A stretch of DNA of 29,933 nt from an uncultured Collinsella sp. (GCA_959596505.1 CAUFWM010000016.1:1-29933); one strand, 5' to 3'. Shown: positions 14,835-22,885, counted from the stretch's first letter. Translations and numbers: made by a program. The notes: generated by a model from the letters alone, not told the origin.

Positions 14835-15191
14835 CTAATCGTCGGGGGTTTCGATTTCGATACTTGCGATGTCGAGCTCGCGGCCGTGCAGCAGGCGCAC
14901 GTTGGCGCCGCCACATTGGGGGCAGCGGCAATGGAAACGGTCGTGATCGAAGACCTCTCCGCAGTCCAGGCACTCGCTTTGTGGATGGACTTCCTCCACG
15001 GCAAGCTCGCAGCCGCGCGTGAGCGGGTCCTCGTCGCGAAACGTCTCCCACGCAAAGTCGAGCGCCTCGCGCACGACCTCGGTCATATCCCCGATACGCA
15101 GCGTTACCAAAACGGCGCGCGAGGCCCCCGCCCCACGCGCCGCGCGAATCACTGTATCGAGTATGCCGTTGACAATGCCAACCTCGTGCAT
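14835..15191 (-). CDS. hypA: Hydrogenase maturation nickel metallochaperone HypA
   Basis: A 118-residue protein, the normal HypA length. The N-terminal MHE nickel site is intact (Met1, His2, Glu3). The zinc loop is formed by C74-x2-C77 and C90-x2-C93, with an extra Cys at 88. HypA hands nickel to the hydrogenase large subunit in partnership with HypB. Its start lies 6 nt after the tatC stop, so it belongs to the tatA-tatC-hypA transcript. No hydrogenase structural genes are in the window. Confidence 0.95.
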   Translation of the reverse strand: MHEVGIVNGILDTVIRAARGAGASRAVLVTLRIGDMTEVVREALDFAWETFRDEDPLTRGCELAVEEVHPQSECLDCGEVFDHDRFHCRCPQCGGANVRLLHGRELDIASIEIETPDD

Positions 15192-15197
15192 ACCGAT

Positions 15198-15992
15198 TTA
15201 CTCCTCGCTGTCCTCTTCGTCGTCCGAGAACAGGTCCAGACGACTCACGAACAAGCCCTCCTTGCCCTCGCGCGCGGTAATGACCACGCGAGCGATGGCG
15301 AGCGAAATCTCGTAGAGCGAGAGCAGGGCGCCATACATGAGGCCCAGCGTAACGGGCGAGCCGTCGGGCGTAATCACAGCCGAGCCCACAAGCAGACCAA
15401 CGTATACGTAACGCCAGGCACTGCGGAAGGCCGCATAGGACACGATATGGAAGACGGACAGATAAAAGATAATGAGCGGCAGCTCAAACGCCACACCAAA
15501 GCCGATCATAAAGAGCAGCTCCATGTTGACGTAGTTCTCCAGATCGGGCAGCGCCGTGGCGACGGCCGAGGTCTCGCCGATGAGCCACTCAAAGCCTGCA
15601 GGGATGATGATGAAGTAGCAAAAGATTGCGCCCAGGAAGAACAGCACCGTCGAGGCGAGCACCGTAGGCACGACCCACTTGCGCTCGTTAGGGCGAAGCG
15701 CCGGCAGGAAAAACGCCAGAATCTGCCAGATGATCATGGGCGTGCACATGACAACAGCCATCTTGATGGCCAACGAAAAGCGCAGACCAAAGCCGCCGAG
15801 CGTGGTGGTGATGTAGAACTTACCGTCCGGCACAAAGGAGCGGATGGGGTCTTCCAGGATATCGAGCACCACGGGCGTGGCGAAATACAGCACGATAGCG
15901 GCGGCAAAGACCGACACGACCACGATGGTCAGGCGGCGACGGAGCTCTCCCAGGTGATCGAAGAGCGGCATTCGCGCAGGTCCGATAGGCAT
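15198..15992 (-). CDS. tatC: Twin-arginine translocase subunit TatC
   Basis: A 264-residue inner-membrane protein with six predicted spans. Family landmarks are HLGELRRRL near residue 13, FFLPALRPNERKW near 94, FGVAFELPLIIF near 165 and the late ITPDGSPVT loop. TatC recognises twin-arginine signal peptides and works with TatA/B in exporting folded proteins. The C-terminus is acidic (DDEEDSEE). Its ATG overlaps the tatA stop by one base (TAATG), so translation is coupled. Being next to hyp genes fits export of a cofactor-loaded hydrogenase or other redox enzymes. Confidence 0.97.
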   Translation of the reverse strand: MPIGPARMPLFDHLGELRRRLTIVVVSVFAAAIVLYFATPVVLDILEDPIRSFVPDGKFYITTTLGGFGLRFSLAIKMAVVMCTPMIIWQILAFFLPALRPNERKWVVPTVLASTVLFFLGAIFCYFIIIPAGFEWLIGETSAVATALPDLENYVNMELLFMIGFGVAFELPLIIFYLSVFHIVSYAAFRSAWRYVYVGLLVGSAVITPDGSPVTLGLMYGALLSLYEISLAIARVVITAREGKEGLFVSRLDLFSDDEEDSEE

Positions 15993-16579
15993 TACTCATC
16001 GCCTCCCTTCGGGGCGTCAGCGGCAGCGGCGTCGTCCTCGGCCTCGAGCTCGCGAGCGAGCTGGTCGACGACGGCCTTGCGCTTGCGGGGACGACGGGCG
16101 TAGAGGTCAGCCGTCGTGGGCTCTGCCGGCTCGGGCTCGGGCTCCGGCTCTGCAGCAGGCTCGGGCTCGGCGGCGGCAGCAGCAGGCTCGGCCTTGGCAG
16201 GCTCGGCGCTCTCGGCCTCATCAGCAGCGCCTTCGCCCTCGGTGGCACCCTCGCTTGCAGCCTTCTCGGCGGCAAGGCGGGCACGGCGCTCGGCAAAGGT
16301 CTCCTTCTTTGCGGGCGCGGCCGTCTCGACGGCATCCTCGTCCGCATCGGAATCGTCATCGACGGCAGCCTTCTTGGGCTTGACCGGAGCCGACGCGGCC
16401 TCGCTTACCGGATCGATGATCTCGGACTGAACAACGGCCGTCATCTTTTCCTGCGTCTCGCGGAACTGACGGATGGCACGGCCGATCGTGCGGCCCATCT
16501 GCGGGAGCTTATCCGGGCCAAACAGCAAAAAGCCGAAGACCACGATGATCGCGAGCTCACCCTCTCCAATACCAAACAC
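15992..16579 (-). CDS. tatA: Sec-independent translocase component TatA/TatB
   Basis: A 195-residue protein from GTG 16579, which has GGAGG 5 nt upstream; an ATG at 16583 is out of frame. FGIGEGELAIIVVFGFLLFG (about 2-21) is the single membrane span, followed by the FGPDKLP hinge and the amphipathic helix MGRTIGRAIRQFRET. The remainder is a long disordered Ala/Glu/Pro tail with EPEPEPEP runs and a basic end, much longer than minimal TatA. TatA and TatB cannot be told apart here; only one copy lies next to tatC, as in two-component Gram-positive systems. Confidence 0.93.
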   Translation of the reverse strand: MFGIGEGELAIIVVFGFLLFGPDKLPQMGRTIGRAIRQFRETQEKMTAVVQSEIIDPVSEAASAPVKPKKAAVDDDSDADEDAVETAAPAKKETFAERRARLAAEKAASEGATEGEGAADEAESAEPAKAEPAAAAAEPEPAAEPEPEPEPAEPTTADLYARRPRKRKAVVDQLARELEAEDDAAAADAPKGGDE

Positions 16580-16654
16580 ACATACCTCCAAGGCTCGATG
16601 TGAGTCGAGCCCGCACCGCGCCATTCGGCCGGAACTCGTCTATTCATTCGGTCA

Positions 16655-16683
16655 AGTATAGCGCCCGGACGCCAAAACGTCCG
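16655..16683 (-). promoter_or_regulatory. Candidate tat-hyp promoter with overlapping palindrome
   Basis: TATACT (16655-16660, minus) lies 76 bp upstream of the tatA start. Immediately upstream, over the -35 position, is a palindrome: CGGACG (16666-16671) and CGTCCG (16678-16683), extended by GCGC arms after one mismatch. The palindrome could be an operator; alternatively it is a weak 3' hairpin of the STAS gene. Confidence 0.45.
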
Positions 16684-16733
16684 AGCGCATCACAAACATA
16701 TGCCAAACGGCACACCCTTTTTGGGGGCAAAGA

Positions 16734-17048
16734 TTATGCCGCCGTGATCGAAATCTCCTGGTCGACGCCCAGCAGCTGAACCACGCGCATCACCTGGGGC
16801 TGCACATTAGTGCAGCTAAAGCGCTTACCGTGGTCGACCGCGTGGTGCGCGGCGCCCACGAGCACGCCAATGCCCGTCGAATCGATGTAGCTCACCTGGG
16901 CAAAATCGAGCTCAACGGCCTCAGTGGGCTGCTCGAGCGCCAGGTCGATAGCATTGCGCAGGCTATCGGCGTTAGAGATATCGATCTCGCCGGTTACCTT
17001 AATGGTGTAGATCTCCGGTGTGGGGTTGGTGGAAATACCCAAATCCAT
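16734..17048 (-). CDS. STAS-domain anti-sigma factor antagonist (SpoIIAA/RsbV-like)
   Basis: A 104-residue single STAS domain. YIDSTGIGVLVGA (54-66) carries the phosphorylatable Ser57 in the usual DSTG context. Such proteins, when unphosphorylated, bind a partner kinase/anti-sigma factor and free a sigma factor; the kinase re-phosphorylates the serine. No RsbW/SpoIIAB or sigma factor gene is adjacent, so the partner lies elsewhere. ATG 17048 has AAAGGAG about 8 nt upstream. The gene stands alone between the tat operon and the aminotransferase. Confidence 0.92.
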   Translation of the reverse strand: MDLGISTNPTPEIYTIKVTGEIDISNADSLRNAIDLALEQPTEAVELDFAQVSYIDSTGIGVLVGAAHHAVDHGKRFSCTNVQPQVMRVVQLLGVDQEISITAA

Positions 17049-17114
17049 GTATACGCTCCTTTACGTATCGAAAGTGCGGATAGTACTGGGCGCGGACTTG
17101 CGGGGCCCTAGGCG

Positions 17115-18419
17115 TTAGGCGCGCTCGGCACGAGCAAGCTCGGCAGCGACAAGCTTAACGGCCAGCACCAGCACGTCGAGCGCGGCCTCCAGGTCATCGA
17201 CCGTGGGATAGCTCGGCGCGATGCGGATGTTGGTGTCGCGCGGATCCTTGCCATAAGGCCAGGTAGCACCAGCCGGCGTGAGCTTGACGCCCAGGTCGGC
17301 ACAAAGCGCTGCGACCTTTTGGGCCGAGCCCTCGGGACCATCAAAGCTCACAAAGTAGCCGCCGCGGGGATGCGTCCAAGTGGCGCAGCCCGTGTCGCCC
17401 AAACCCTCGGTGAGCTTGCGCTCGACGGCCTCAAAGCGTGGGCGCAAGAACTCGGCATGCTTTTTCATGTGCTCCCTGACCGCCTCGATGGTGGGAAGGA
17501 AGCGCACGTGACGCAGCTGGTTGAGCTTGTCGGCGCTGATGAGGCCGGCCTTCAGGCGCTTGGAGAACTCGGCGATAACCGCGGGGCTCGCACCAATAAA
17601 GCCGATGCCGGCGCCCGGGAAGGTGATCTTGGACGTCGAGGCAAAGGCCACCACGCGGTCCTCGGTGCCCGCCGCGCGAGCGAGGTCAAAGATGTTTGCG
17701 AGCTCGTCGGTCTCGTCGTACAGGTCGTGCACGCAGTAGGCGTTGTCCCAGAAGATGCGGAAATCGGGCGCGGCCGTGGGCATCTCGACCAGGCGACGCA
17801 CGGTGTCCTCGCTAAAGGTGATGCCCGTGGGGTTGGAATACTTGGGCACGCACCAGATACCCTTGATGGAATCGTCGGCGGCAACGAGGCACTCGATCTC
17901 GTCCATGTCGGGACCATTGTCGGTCATCGCGACGGGAACGTTCTCGATGCCCAGGTCGGCGGTGATGCCAAAGTGACGGTCGTAGCCGGGAACAGGGCAC
18001 AGGAATTTGACCTTCTTGCCGTCGTGCGCGGCCTCGTAAGCCTCCCAGGGCTCGCTGCCGCACGAGCCGCAGCGCCAAAACATGCCGGCGATATCGTGCT
18101 CGATCAGAAGGCTCGACGAACCCAGTACGAGCGTCTGCTCGGCAGGGCAACCCAGGAACTCCCCCGCCAGCTTGCGTGCCGAGGGAATGCCCTCAAAGCA
18201 GCCGTAGTTGGAGCAGTCGACGTTGCCGTCGTGCAGATCGGCGTCGGCATTGAGAATATCGAGCATGGGTCGAGAGATGTCCACCTGGGAGGGCGACGGC
18301 TTGCCGCGGGCCATGTCGAGCGCCAGGCCCTTGGCCTTGACCTCGGCGACCTCGGCTTTGAGCGCCTCGATGGCGGCATCGAGTTCGGTGGTTTCCATCT
18401 TCTGGTAGATCGTCTGCAT
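17115..18419 (-). CDS. PLP-dependent class I aminotransferase (aspartate aminotransferase-like, Asp_aminotransf family)
   Basis: A 434-residue enzyme of fold type I. Recognisable are LDMARGKPSPSQVDIS (about 34-49), LVLGSSS near 98, the PVPGYDRHF stretch near 142, KYSNPTGITFSEDTVRR (about 192-208), FWDNAYCVHDL and the PLP-binding lysine in STSKITFPGAGIGF (about 264). The order and motifs fit the actinobacterial Asp_aminotransf group used for aspartate or alanine transamination. The amino donor cannot be fixed from sequence. ATG 18419 has AAAGG about 8 nt upstream. It is transcribed alone on the minus strand, divergent from the small gene at 18569. Confidence 0.9.
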   Translation of the reverse strand: MQTIYQKMETTELDAAIEALKAEVAEVKAKGLALDMARGKPSPSQVDISRPMLDILNADADLHDGNVDCSNYGCFEGIPSARKLAGEFLGCPAEQTLVLGSSSLLIEHDIAGMFWRCGSCGSEPWEAYEAAHDGKKVKFLCPVPGYDRHFGITADLGIENVPVAMTDNGPDMDEIECLVAADDSIKGIWCVPKYSNPTGITFSEDTVRRLVEMPTAAPDFRIFWDNAYCVHDLYDETDELANIFDLARAAGTEDRVVAFASTSKITFPGAGIGFIGASPAVIAEFSKRLKAGLISADKLNQLRHVRFLPTIEAVREHMKKHAEFLRPRFEAVERKLTEGLGDTGCATWTHPRGGYFVSFDGPEGSAQKVAALCADLGVKLTPAGATWPYGKDPRDTNIRIAPSYPTVDDLEAALDVLVLAVKLVAAELARAERA

Positions 18420-18460
18420 GGGTGCGACCTTTCGCGAAGCGGGACGTTGCAGTTCTTCTA

Positions 18461-18466
18461 AGTATA
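18461..18466 (-). promoter_or_regulatory. Candidate -10 element for the aminotransferase gene
   Basis: TATACT on the minus strand about 42 bp upstream of the start codon; no good -35 is seen. Confidence 0.4.
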
Positions 18467-18568
18467 GACCGCCACCGCCGCAACGGCATGAAGCCGTGAT
18501 AGATTAAGTTCATCGCAATGATTTACGAATCGCCGCGCATGCCGGCGTGGGGCGCCCAAGGAGGCACT

Positions 18569-18823
18569 ATGGAGTACGGATCGTTTCAGGCCGAGGAATT
18601 CGGCGACCTGCAGCGCCTGGTCGACGGACTGTTTTACGACCGCCACGCCATCGACCGCCTGGATCTGATCGTACAAGCCGAAATCTTGGACCTGGCGCCC
18701 AATCTCATGGAAATCGTCAACCTGCTACCGCCCGGCTATTACGACCGCCAGTCACTTTGCGACCAGCTCAACTCCGCCTTGGCCGCCCACGGCTGGGGCG
18801 CCGTCTACGGCACCGTGGAATAA
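18569..18823 (+). CDS. Small conserved-looking protein, function unknown
   Basis: An 84-residue acidic protein. ATG 18569 is preceded by AAGGAGG at ideal spacing, which strongly supports it as a real gene; the frame is open 17 codons upstream without a comparable site. The sequence is helical and compact, with FYDRHAIDRLDLIVQAEIL, LPPGYYDRQSLCDQLNSAL and a Gly-rich end (AHGWGAVYGTVE). No membrane span, signal peptide or zinc motif is present. I do not recognise the family. It ends 32 bp before a bidirectional terminator. Confidence 0.8.
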   Translation: MEYGSFQAEEFGDLQRLVDGLFYDRHAIDRLDLIVQAEILDLAPNLMEIVNLLPPGYYDRQSLCDQLNSALAAHGWGAVYGTVE

Positions 18824-18854
18824 ACCTAGTCATTTAAGAACGTCCCCATTGACT

Positions 18855-18892
18855 AAAACGCCGCTTGTGATGGTGTCCACAGGCGGCGTTTT
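18855..18892. terminator. Bidirectional terminator between the small gene and nhaA
   Basis: AAAACGCCGC and the matching GCGGCGTTTT enclose TGTG/CACA with one mismatch and a central loop. A-run and T-run ends allow use from both sides. Confidence 0.9.
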
Positions 18893-18909
18893 CAAACTTG
18901 TATATGCTT

Positions 18910-20268
18910 TTACTTGTCTTTGGGCGCGGGGTGTTTGCAGACCACGCTCATGTAGATCATACCGAGCACGGCAGCGGTGACCGAACCGGCAAGGATGGCG
19001 GCCTTGGCAGCCAGAACCTCAAACTGGGCCGTCGGGAAGGCAAGGCCGCTGATGAGGATCGACATGGTGAAGCCGATGCCGCCCAGAATGCCCACACCGG
19101 CAATCATGTGCCAGTTAACGTTATGCGGCAGCTCGCAGACCCTAAACTTAACCAGGGCAAACGTCATGCCAAAGATGCCGATCGGCTTGCCCAGCAGCAT
19201 GCCAAAGTACACGCCGAGCGTCACCGGGTCGGTGAGCAGCGTGCTCATGTCCACGCCCACTAGGCGAACCTGTGCGTTCACGAACGCAAAGATCGGCAGA
19301 ATCACAAAGTTGACCGGCGTGGAGATCAGACGCTCCATGCGGATGAGCGGCGGGGTCACGCGGTGCATGACGCGCTCGACCCTGGTGGTCGAGACGGTAA
19401 AGTCATGCTGGCCCAAGATGTGCGCCTCGTCGTCGTAGCGGTCATCGAGCAGCGGCAGGCACTCGCCCAACCAATCGGTGAGGCTATCGAGCTTGACGCC
19501 GCACTTGGCCGGAATGGTAAAGGCCAAGATGACGCCAGCAAGCGTGGCATGTACACCGCTCTTGAACATGCAGAACCACAACAGCAGGCCCAGTACCGAA
19601 TACGGGGCAAGGCGGTAATGCTGCGTCTTGTTGAGCCACACGAGCGCGCAGGTCACAAGCGCGGCGGCGCCCAACCAAAACGGATTGGGGCTCTGACCGT
19701 AGAAGATGGCGATGGCGGCGATGGAGATAAGGTCGTCGGCGATGGCGAGCGTCGAGAAGAACACGCGCACGCCGTTGGGCACGCGGTTGCCCAAAAGCGA
19801 CAGCACGCCCAGCGCAAAGGCAATATCGGTTGCCATGGGGATGGCCCAACCGTTGCGGGCGCCGGCATGGTTAAAGATCAGGTAGATGCAGGCGGGAACG
19901 ACGACGCCGCCCACGGCCGCCAGCATGGGAAGCATGGCCTGACGCGGATTCTTGAGCTCGCCGACCGTCATCTCGTACTTAAGCTCAATGCCCACCAACA
20001 AAAAGAAAATTGCCATGAGGAAGTCGTTGACGAAAAGTTCAACGGTAAGACCGGCCGTAAGGTTGCCCAGACCCACATACAGCGGGGTCTCCAAAAAGTG
20101 ATGGATGGCCTCGTAGGCATCGGTATTGGCGCAAATGACGGCGGCGATGGCGGCGAAGACCATGACGGTGGCGGAAATCGTGCCGTTCTCGGCGATGCGC
20201 TCCCAAATGTCGTGACGTTCAAAGCGCTTGCGCTCACGAACGTTGAACAGCTGCTCAGTTGCTGCCAT
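18910..20268 (-). CDS. nhaA: Na+/H+ antiporter NhaA
   Basis: A 452-residue membrane protein, somewhat longer than the 388-residue E. coli NhaA, with extra sequence in a hydrophilic loop around 285-320. ATDIAFALGVLSLLG (146-160) and TLAIADDLISIAAI (173-186) contain the two ion-binding aspartates D178-D179. FFLLVGIELK and FAFVNAQV are also typical. The protein exchanges cytoplasmic Na+ (or Li+) for external protons for pH and sodium balance. ATG 20268 has AAAGGAG 8 nt upstream. The leader carries a terminator-like hairpin with six U, suggesting attenuation. Confidence 0.96.
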   Translation of the reverse strand: MAATEQLFNVRERKRFERHDIWERIAENGTISATVMVFAAIAAVICANTDAYEAIHHFLETPLYVGLGNLTAGLTVELFVNDFLMAIFFLLVGIELKYEMTVGELKNPRQAMLPMLAAVGGVVVPACIYLIFNHAGARNGWAIPMATDIAFALGVLSLLGNRVPNGVRVFFSTLAIADDLISIAAIAIFYGQSPNPFWLGAAALVTCALVWLNKTQHYRLAPYSVLGLLLWFCMFKSGVHATLAGVILAFTIPAKCGVKLDSLTDWLGECLPLLDDRYDDEAHILGQHDFTVSTTRVERVMHRVTPPLIRMERLISTPVNFVILPIFAFVNAQVRLVGVDMSTLLTDPVTLGVYFGMLLGKPIGIFGMTFALVKFRVCELPHNVNWHMIAGVGILGGIGFTMSILISGLAFPTAQFEVLAAKAAILAGSVTAAVLGMIYMSVVCKHPAPKDK

Positions 20269-20301
20269 GGGCGGCTCCTTTCACGGGAAAGCTCCCGTCT
20301 T

Positions 20302-20338
20302 AAAAAAGCACGGCCCGCCCAAGTGGCGGCGCCGCGCT
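20302..20338 (-). promoter_or_regulatory. Terminator-like hairpin in the nhaA leader
   Basis: On the minus strand a GC-rich stem (about 11 pairs with a small internal loop, ACTTG loop) is followed by TTTTTT. It ends only 34 nt before the nhaA start, and a second 6-bp hairpin (ACGGGA/TCCCGT) lies just before the ribosome binding site. A separate strong terminator already ends ppaC 140 bp upstream, so this one looks like an attenuator. Confidence 0.6.
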
Positions 20339-20474
20339 CTAACGTATTACGCTTGCATCTAGCCTACCCTGCACGACAAGCACGCAGGCGTGGCCGAAAA
20401 GCGGAACCACAGGTTGAACATTATTTGCTCAACGGCACGGGCACGCCTGTCCAAGAGACGACGCGGCGCATGCA

Positions 20475-20515
20475 CAAAAAACGACCGGAGCGCGGGGCGT
20501 CCGCGATCCGGTCGT
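20475..20515 (-). terminator. Intrinsic terminator of ppaC
   Basis: On the minus strand ACGACCGGA and TCCGGTCGT enclose CGCGG/CCGCG with one mismatch, followed by TTTTTT. It is 20 bp past the ppaC stop. Confidence 0.93.
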
Positions 20516-20534
20516 GGCGTTCGGTCAACTAAAC

Positions 20535-21458
20535 CTAGCAGGCGGCCATGATGGGGGCAGCGACCTGCTTCTTACGGGAGAGGACGCCCGGCATCCAGAC
20601 GCCGTCGTGCTCGTCGGCAATGCCCAGGCCCTTCTGAGCAGCCTCGGTCTCGCCCTCGAGCAGGACCTGCGAGCCCTCCTCCATGATGTCGGTGATGCAC
20701 AGGACAATGCCGTCGGCACCCTTCTCGGCGGCGTAGGCGCGCATGGCCTCGCGGATCTCGTCAATCATGCCAAGCGCACGGCTCTTGTCGACGGTCTCGT
20801 ACTGGCCGATGAGCAGCTTCTTGCCGGCGGGCTCGAACATCTTGATGTCGTTGCCGACCATCTCGGCAGCGGTGAAGGAGCCGGACGGGCGGGTAAGGAA
20901 GACCTCCATGCCAAACTTGACCGGGTCGACGCCCACCTGCTCGCCGAGCTTGGCGGCGACGGCGCGGTCGACATCGGTGGTGGTGGGGCTCTTGAGCATG
21001 AGCGTGTCGGTCATCATGGCCGAGAGCAGCAGCTTGGCCTGGACGTCGGAAAGCTCAACGCCGAGCACGTCGGCGAGCTTGGTGACGATGGTGCAGCTGG
21101 AGCCCCAGGGCAGGCAGATGTAGTGCAGCGGGCCGGCGGTCTCGAAGTCGCCGATGCGGTGATGGTCGACGACACCAAAGACCGTGGCGTCCTTAAGGCC
21201 GGCGACGGACTGGGCGGACTCGTTGTGGTCGGTAAGGACGACGAGCTGACCGGCCTCGACGGACTCGATCACGCGGGGCTCGGCGATGCCGGCGTCGGCG
21301 AGCAGCTTGGCGGACTCTGCCGGAAGCTGACCAAGGGCGCAGGCCTCGTAGGTGTTGCCGGCATACTCAACCTGGTTGAGCAGCTGGGACAGGACGACGG
21401 CGCTCATGATGGCGTCGTTATCGGGGTTCTGGTGACCAAAGACAAGAACGTTTGCCAT
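20535..21458 (-). CDS. ppaC: Manganese-dependent inorganic pyrophosphatase (family II)
   Basis: A 307-residue DHH-family enzyme that hydrolyses pyrophosphate to phosphate. The metal site is built from FGHQNPDNDA (H9, D13, D15), LTDHNE (D77-H78) and VVDHHR (D98, H99, H100). The C-terminal DHHA2 domain ends in the substrate-binding SRKKQV motif (S294-R295-K296-K297). Length matches the family. ATG 21458 has GGAGG about 7 nt upstream. It has its own terminator and is a single gene. Confidence 0.96.
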   Translation of the reverse strand: MANVLVFGHQNPDNDAIMSAVVLSQLLNQVEYAGNTYEACALGQLPAESAKLLADAGIAEPRVIESVEAGQLVVLTDHNESAQSVAGLKDATVFGVVDHHRIGDFETAGPLHYICLPWGSSCTIVTKLADVLGVELSDVQAKLLLSAMMTDTLMLKSPTTTDVDRAVAAKLGEQVGVDPVKFGMEVFLTRPSGSFTAAEMVGNDIKMFEPAGKKLLIGQYETVDKSRALGMIDEIREAMRAYAAEKGADGIVLCITDIMEEGSQVLLEGETEAAQKGLGIADEHDGVWMPGVLSRKKQVAAPIMAAC

Positions 21459-21592
21459 GGATATCCTCCACTTGATATGTGTACTTGGACGTAGCTATGG
21501 TAGCACGCCGATGCCGAGCCTTCGCAGACGGAAGGGCCACGGCATATTTTGGAGCAAGCATGGGGACCAAGCCCGCCCCCCCCCTGCACCAG

Positions 21593-22546
21593 CTATTTGC
21601 CAGCGGCGCGCAGGGCCACGTAGGCGGCACCGATGATACCGGCGTCGTTTCCGAGCGAAGCAACCTTAATGGGCGTCTCGCGCGAGGCGGAGAGCGCGTA
21701 CTGCTTAAAGTGCTCGCGAACCTTGTCGAGGTAAACATCGGCCGAGGCGGAGGCGCCGCCGCCGATGAGGAACATCTCGGGGTCGACCACGTTGGCGATA
21801 AGTGCCAGGGCGCGACCGAGATAGTCGGCCATGGTATCGGCCGCGGCCAGCGCGAGCTTGTCGCCCTCGCGGCAGGCCTGGAACACGTCCTTGGAATCTG
21901 AGGGGCCGGTGAGCTCGATGGGCTCGACGCCAGCCTTCTTGCACTCGGCAAGGTAGTTGCTCACCACGCCGGTAGCGCTGGAATACTGCTCCAGGTGGCC
22001 ATGGCCGCCACAGCCACAGGTGCGCTCCTCGGCCGGGTTCAGGCACATGTGGCCAATCTCGCCGCCGGCGCCCACAACACCCGATACCACGTCGCCGTTA
22101 ACGATAACGCCGCCGCCCACGCCGGTACCGATGGTGACCATCACCACGTTCTGTACGCCCTTGGCAGAGCCGAGCCAGGCCTCGCCCATGGCAGCGGCGT
22201 TGGCATCGTTCTCGTATTTAACGACCGCGTCGGGGCAGTGCTTCTGAATGGCGATCCTCAGTTCGGGCAGGTTAATGGCAATGTTGGCCTTGACCTTGGC
22301 ATCGCCCGACGCCGGGATAGGACACGGAACGGCCAGGCCAATGCCCGCCACAAAGGCACGCGGAATCTGTGCCTTGGCGACCACCTGGTCGATAGCCTCG
22401 GTCACCGCGGCAAAGCCCGCAGCGTCAACGATAGGAGGCGTAGGCACGCTGGCCTTGGCCAGCAGGTTGCCGTCCTCGTCGAACAGACCCTCCTTAACCG
22501 AAGTGCCGCCGACGTCGATGCCGATGTAATACTGCTTAGGTTCCAT
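21593..22546 (-). CDS. ROK family glucokinase-type sugar kinase
   Basis: A 317-residue cytoplasmic kinase, likely phosphorylating glucose or a related hexose. IGIDVGGTSVKEG (8-20) is the ATP phosphate-binding motif. ENDANAAAMGEAWLG and VTIGTGVGGGVIVNG follow. GEIGHM and CGCGGHGHLEQY form the ROK zinc site (His plus CxCGxxGCxE-like cluster). ATG 22546 has AAGGTGG about 8 nt upstream; the frame extends further without a site. It is divergent from the GntR-manA pair, so the three could form a hexose-use module. A C-rich run lies just after the stop, between this gene and ppaC. Confidence 0.93.
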   Translation of the reverse strand: MEPKQYYIGIDVGGTSVKEGLFDEDGNLLAKASVPTPPIVDAAGFAAVTEAIDQVVAKAQIPRAFVAGIGLAVPCPIPASGDAKVKANIAINLPELRIAIQKHCPDAVVKYENDANAAAMGEAWLGSAKGVQNVVMVTIGTGVGGGVIVNGDVVSGVVGAGGEIGHMCLNPAEERTCGCGGHGHLEQYSSATGVVSNYLAECKKAGVEPIELTGPSDSKDVFQACREGDKLALAAADTMADYLGRALALIANVVDPEMFLIGGGASASADVYLDKVREHFKQYALSASRETPIKVASLGNDAGIIGAAYVALRAAGK

Positions 22547-22885
22547 GGGAGCCCACCTTTCTCGTTTAAACATTGCCTGTATGGTACCGCTCCCAAGGCA
22601 AAAACCTACCAAAAAGGGACAGGTTTGTTTTGACAGGTTTTATCTGGGGAAACGCAGGGCATGGGATTCGGTTTGCTGGGTGGTAAAACGACTCGCCCCG
22701 GTCCGCGGACCAATCAATTTGTTCAACGCGACATTATTCGCATGTATATCCGTTTAGAGCGCTCTAGTTTTATATGCGGAGCGGCTTTTAGCATAATCCT
22801 TCTCGAACTTTTCAAAACGCAATAGGGATACCTAGGCGTTGACTATACTTTCTTTTATATTCAATCAAGCCGGAAAGGGGGTTCC
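22547..22885. promoter_or_regulatory. Divergent control region between the ROK kinase and gntR, with a 12-bp palindrome
   Basis: 339 bp without a gene. It holds a perfect palindrome TAGAGCGCTCTA at 22755-22766, a candidate operator for the adjacent GntR protein, and the direct repeat GACAGGTTT at 22618-22626 and 22632-22640. TTGACT at 22839 and TATACT at 22844 resemble promoter hexamers for gntR but overlap and do not form a correctly spaced pair. TACCAT near 22576 is a possible -10 for the kinase. Confidence 0.45.

Noticed and set aside
14823..16103. A 426-codon plus-strand frame across hypA, tatC and tatA
   Set aside because: Passes through three recognised genes on the other strand and gives a biased His/Asp/Arg-rich translation.
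19363..20532. A 389-codon plus-strand frame opposite nhaA
   Set aside because: Shadow of nhaA; the minus frame has the ion-binding aspartates and membrane spans.
21569..21585. C-rich run after the ROK kinase gene as a phase-variation tract
   Set aside because: It is outside any coding frame and not between promoter elements that I can place.
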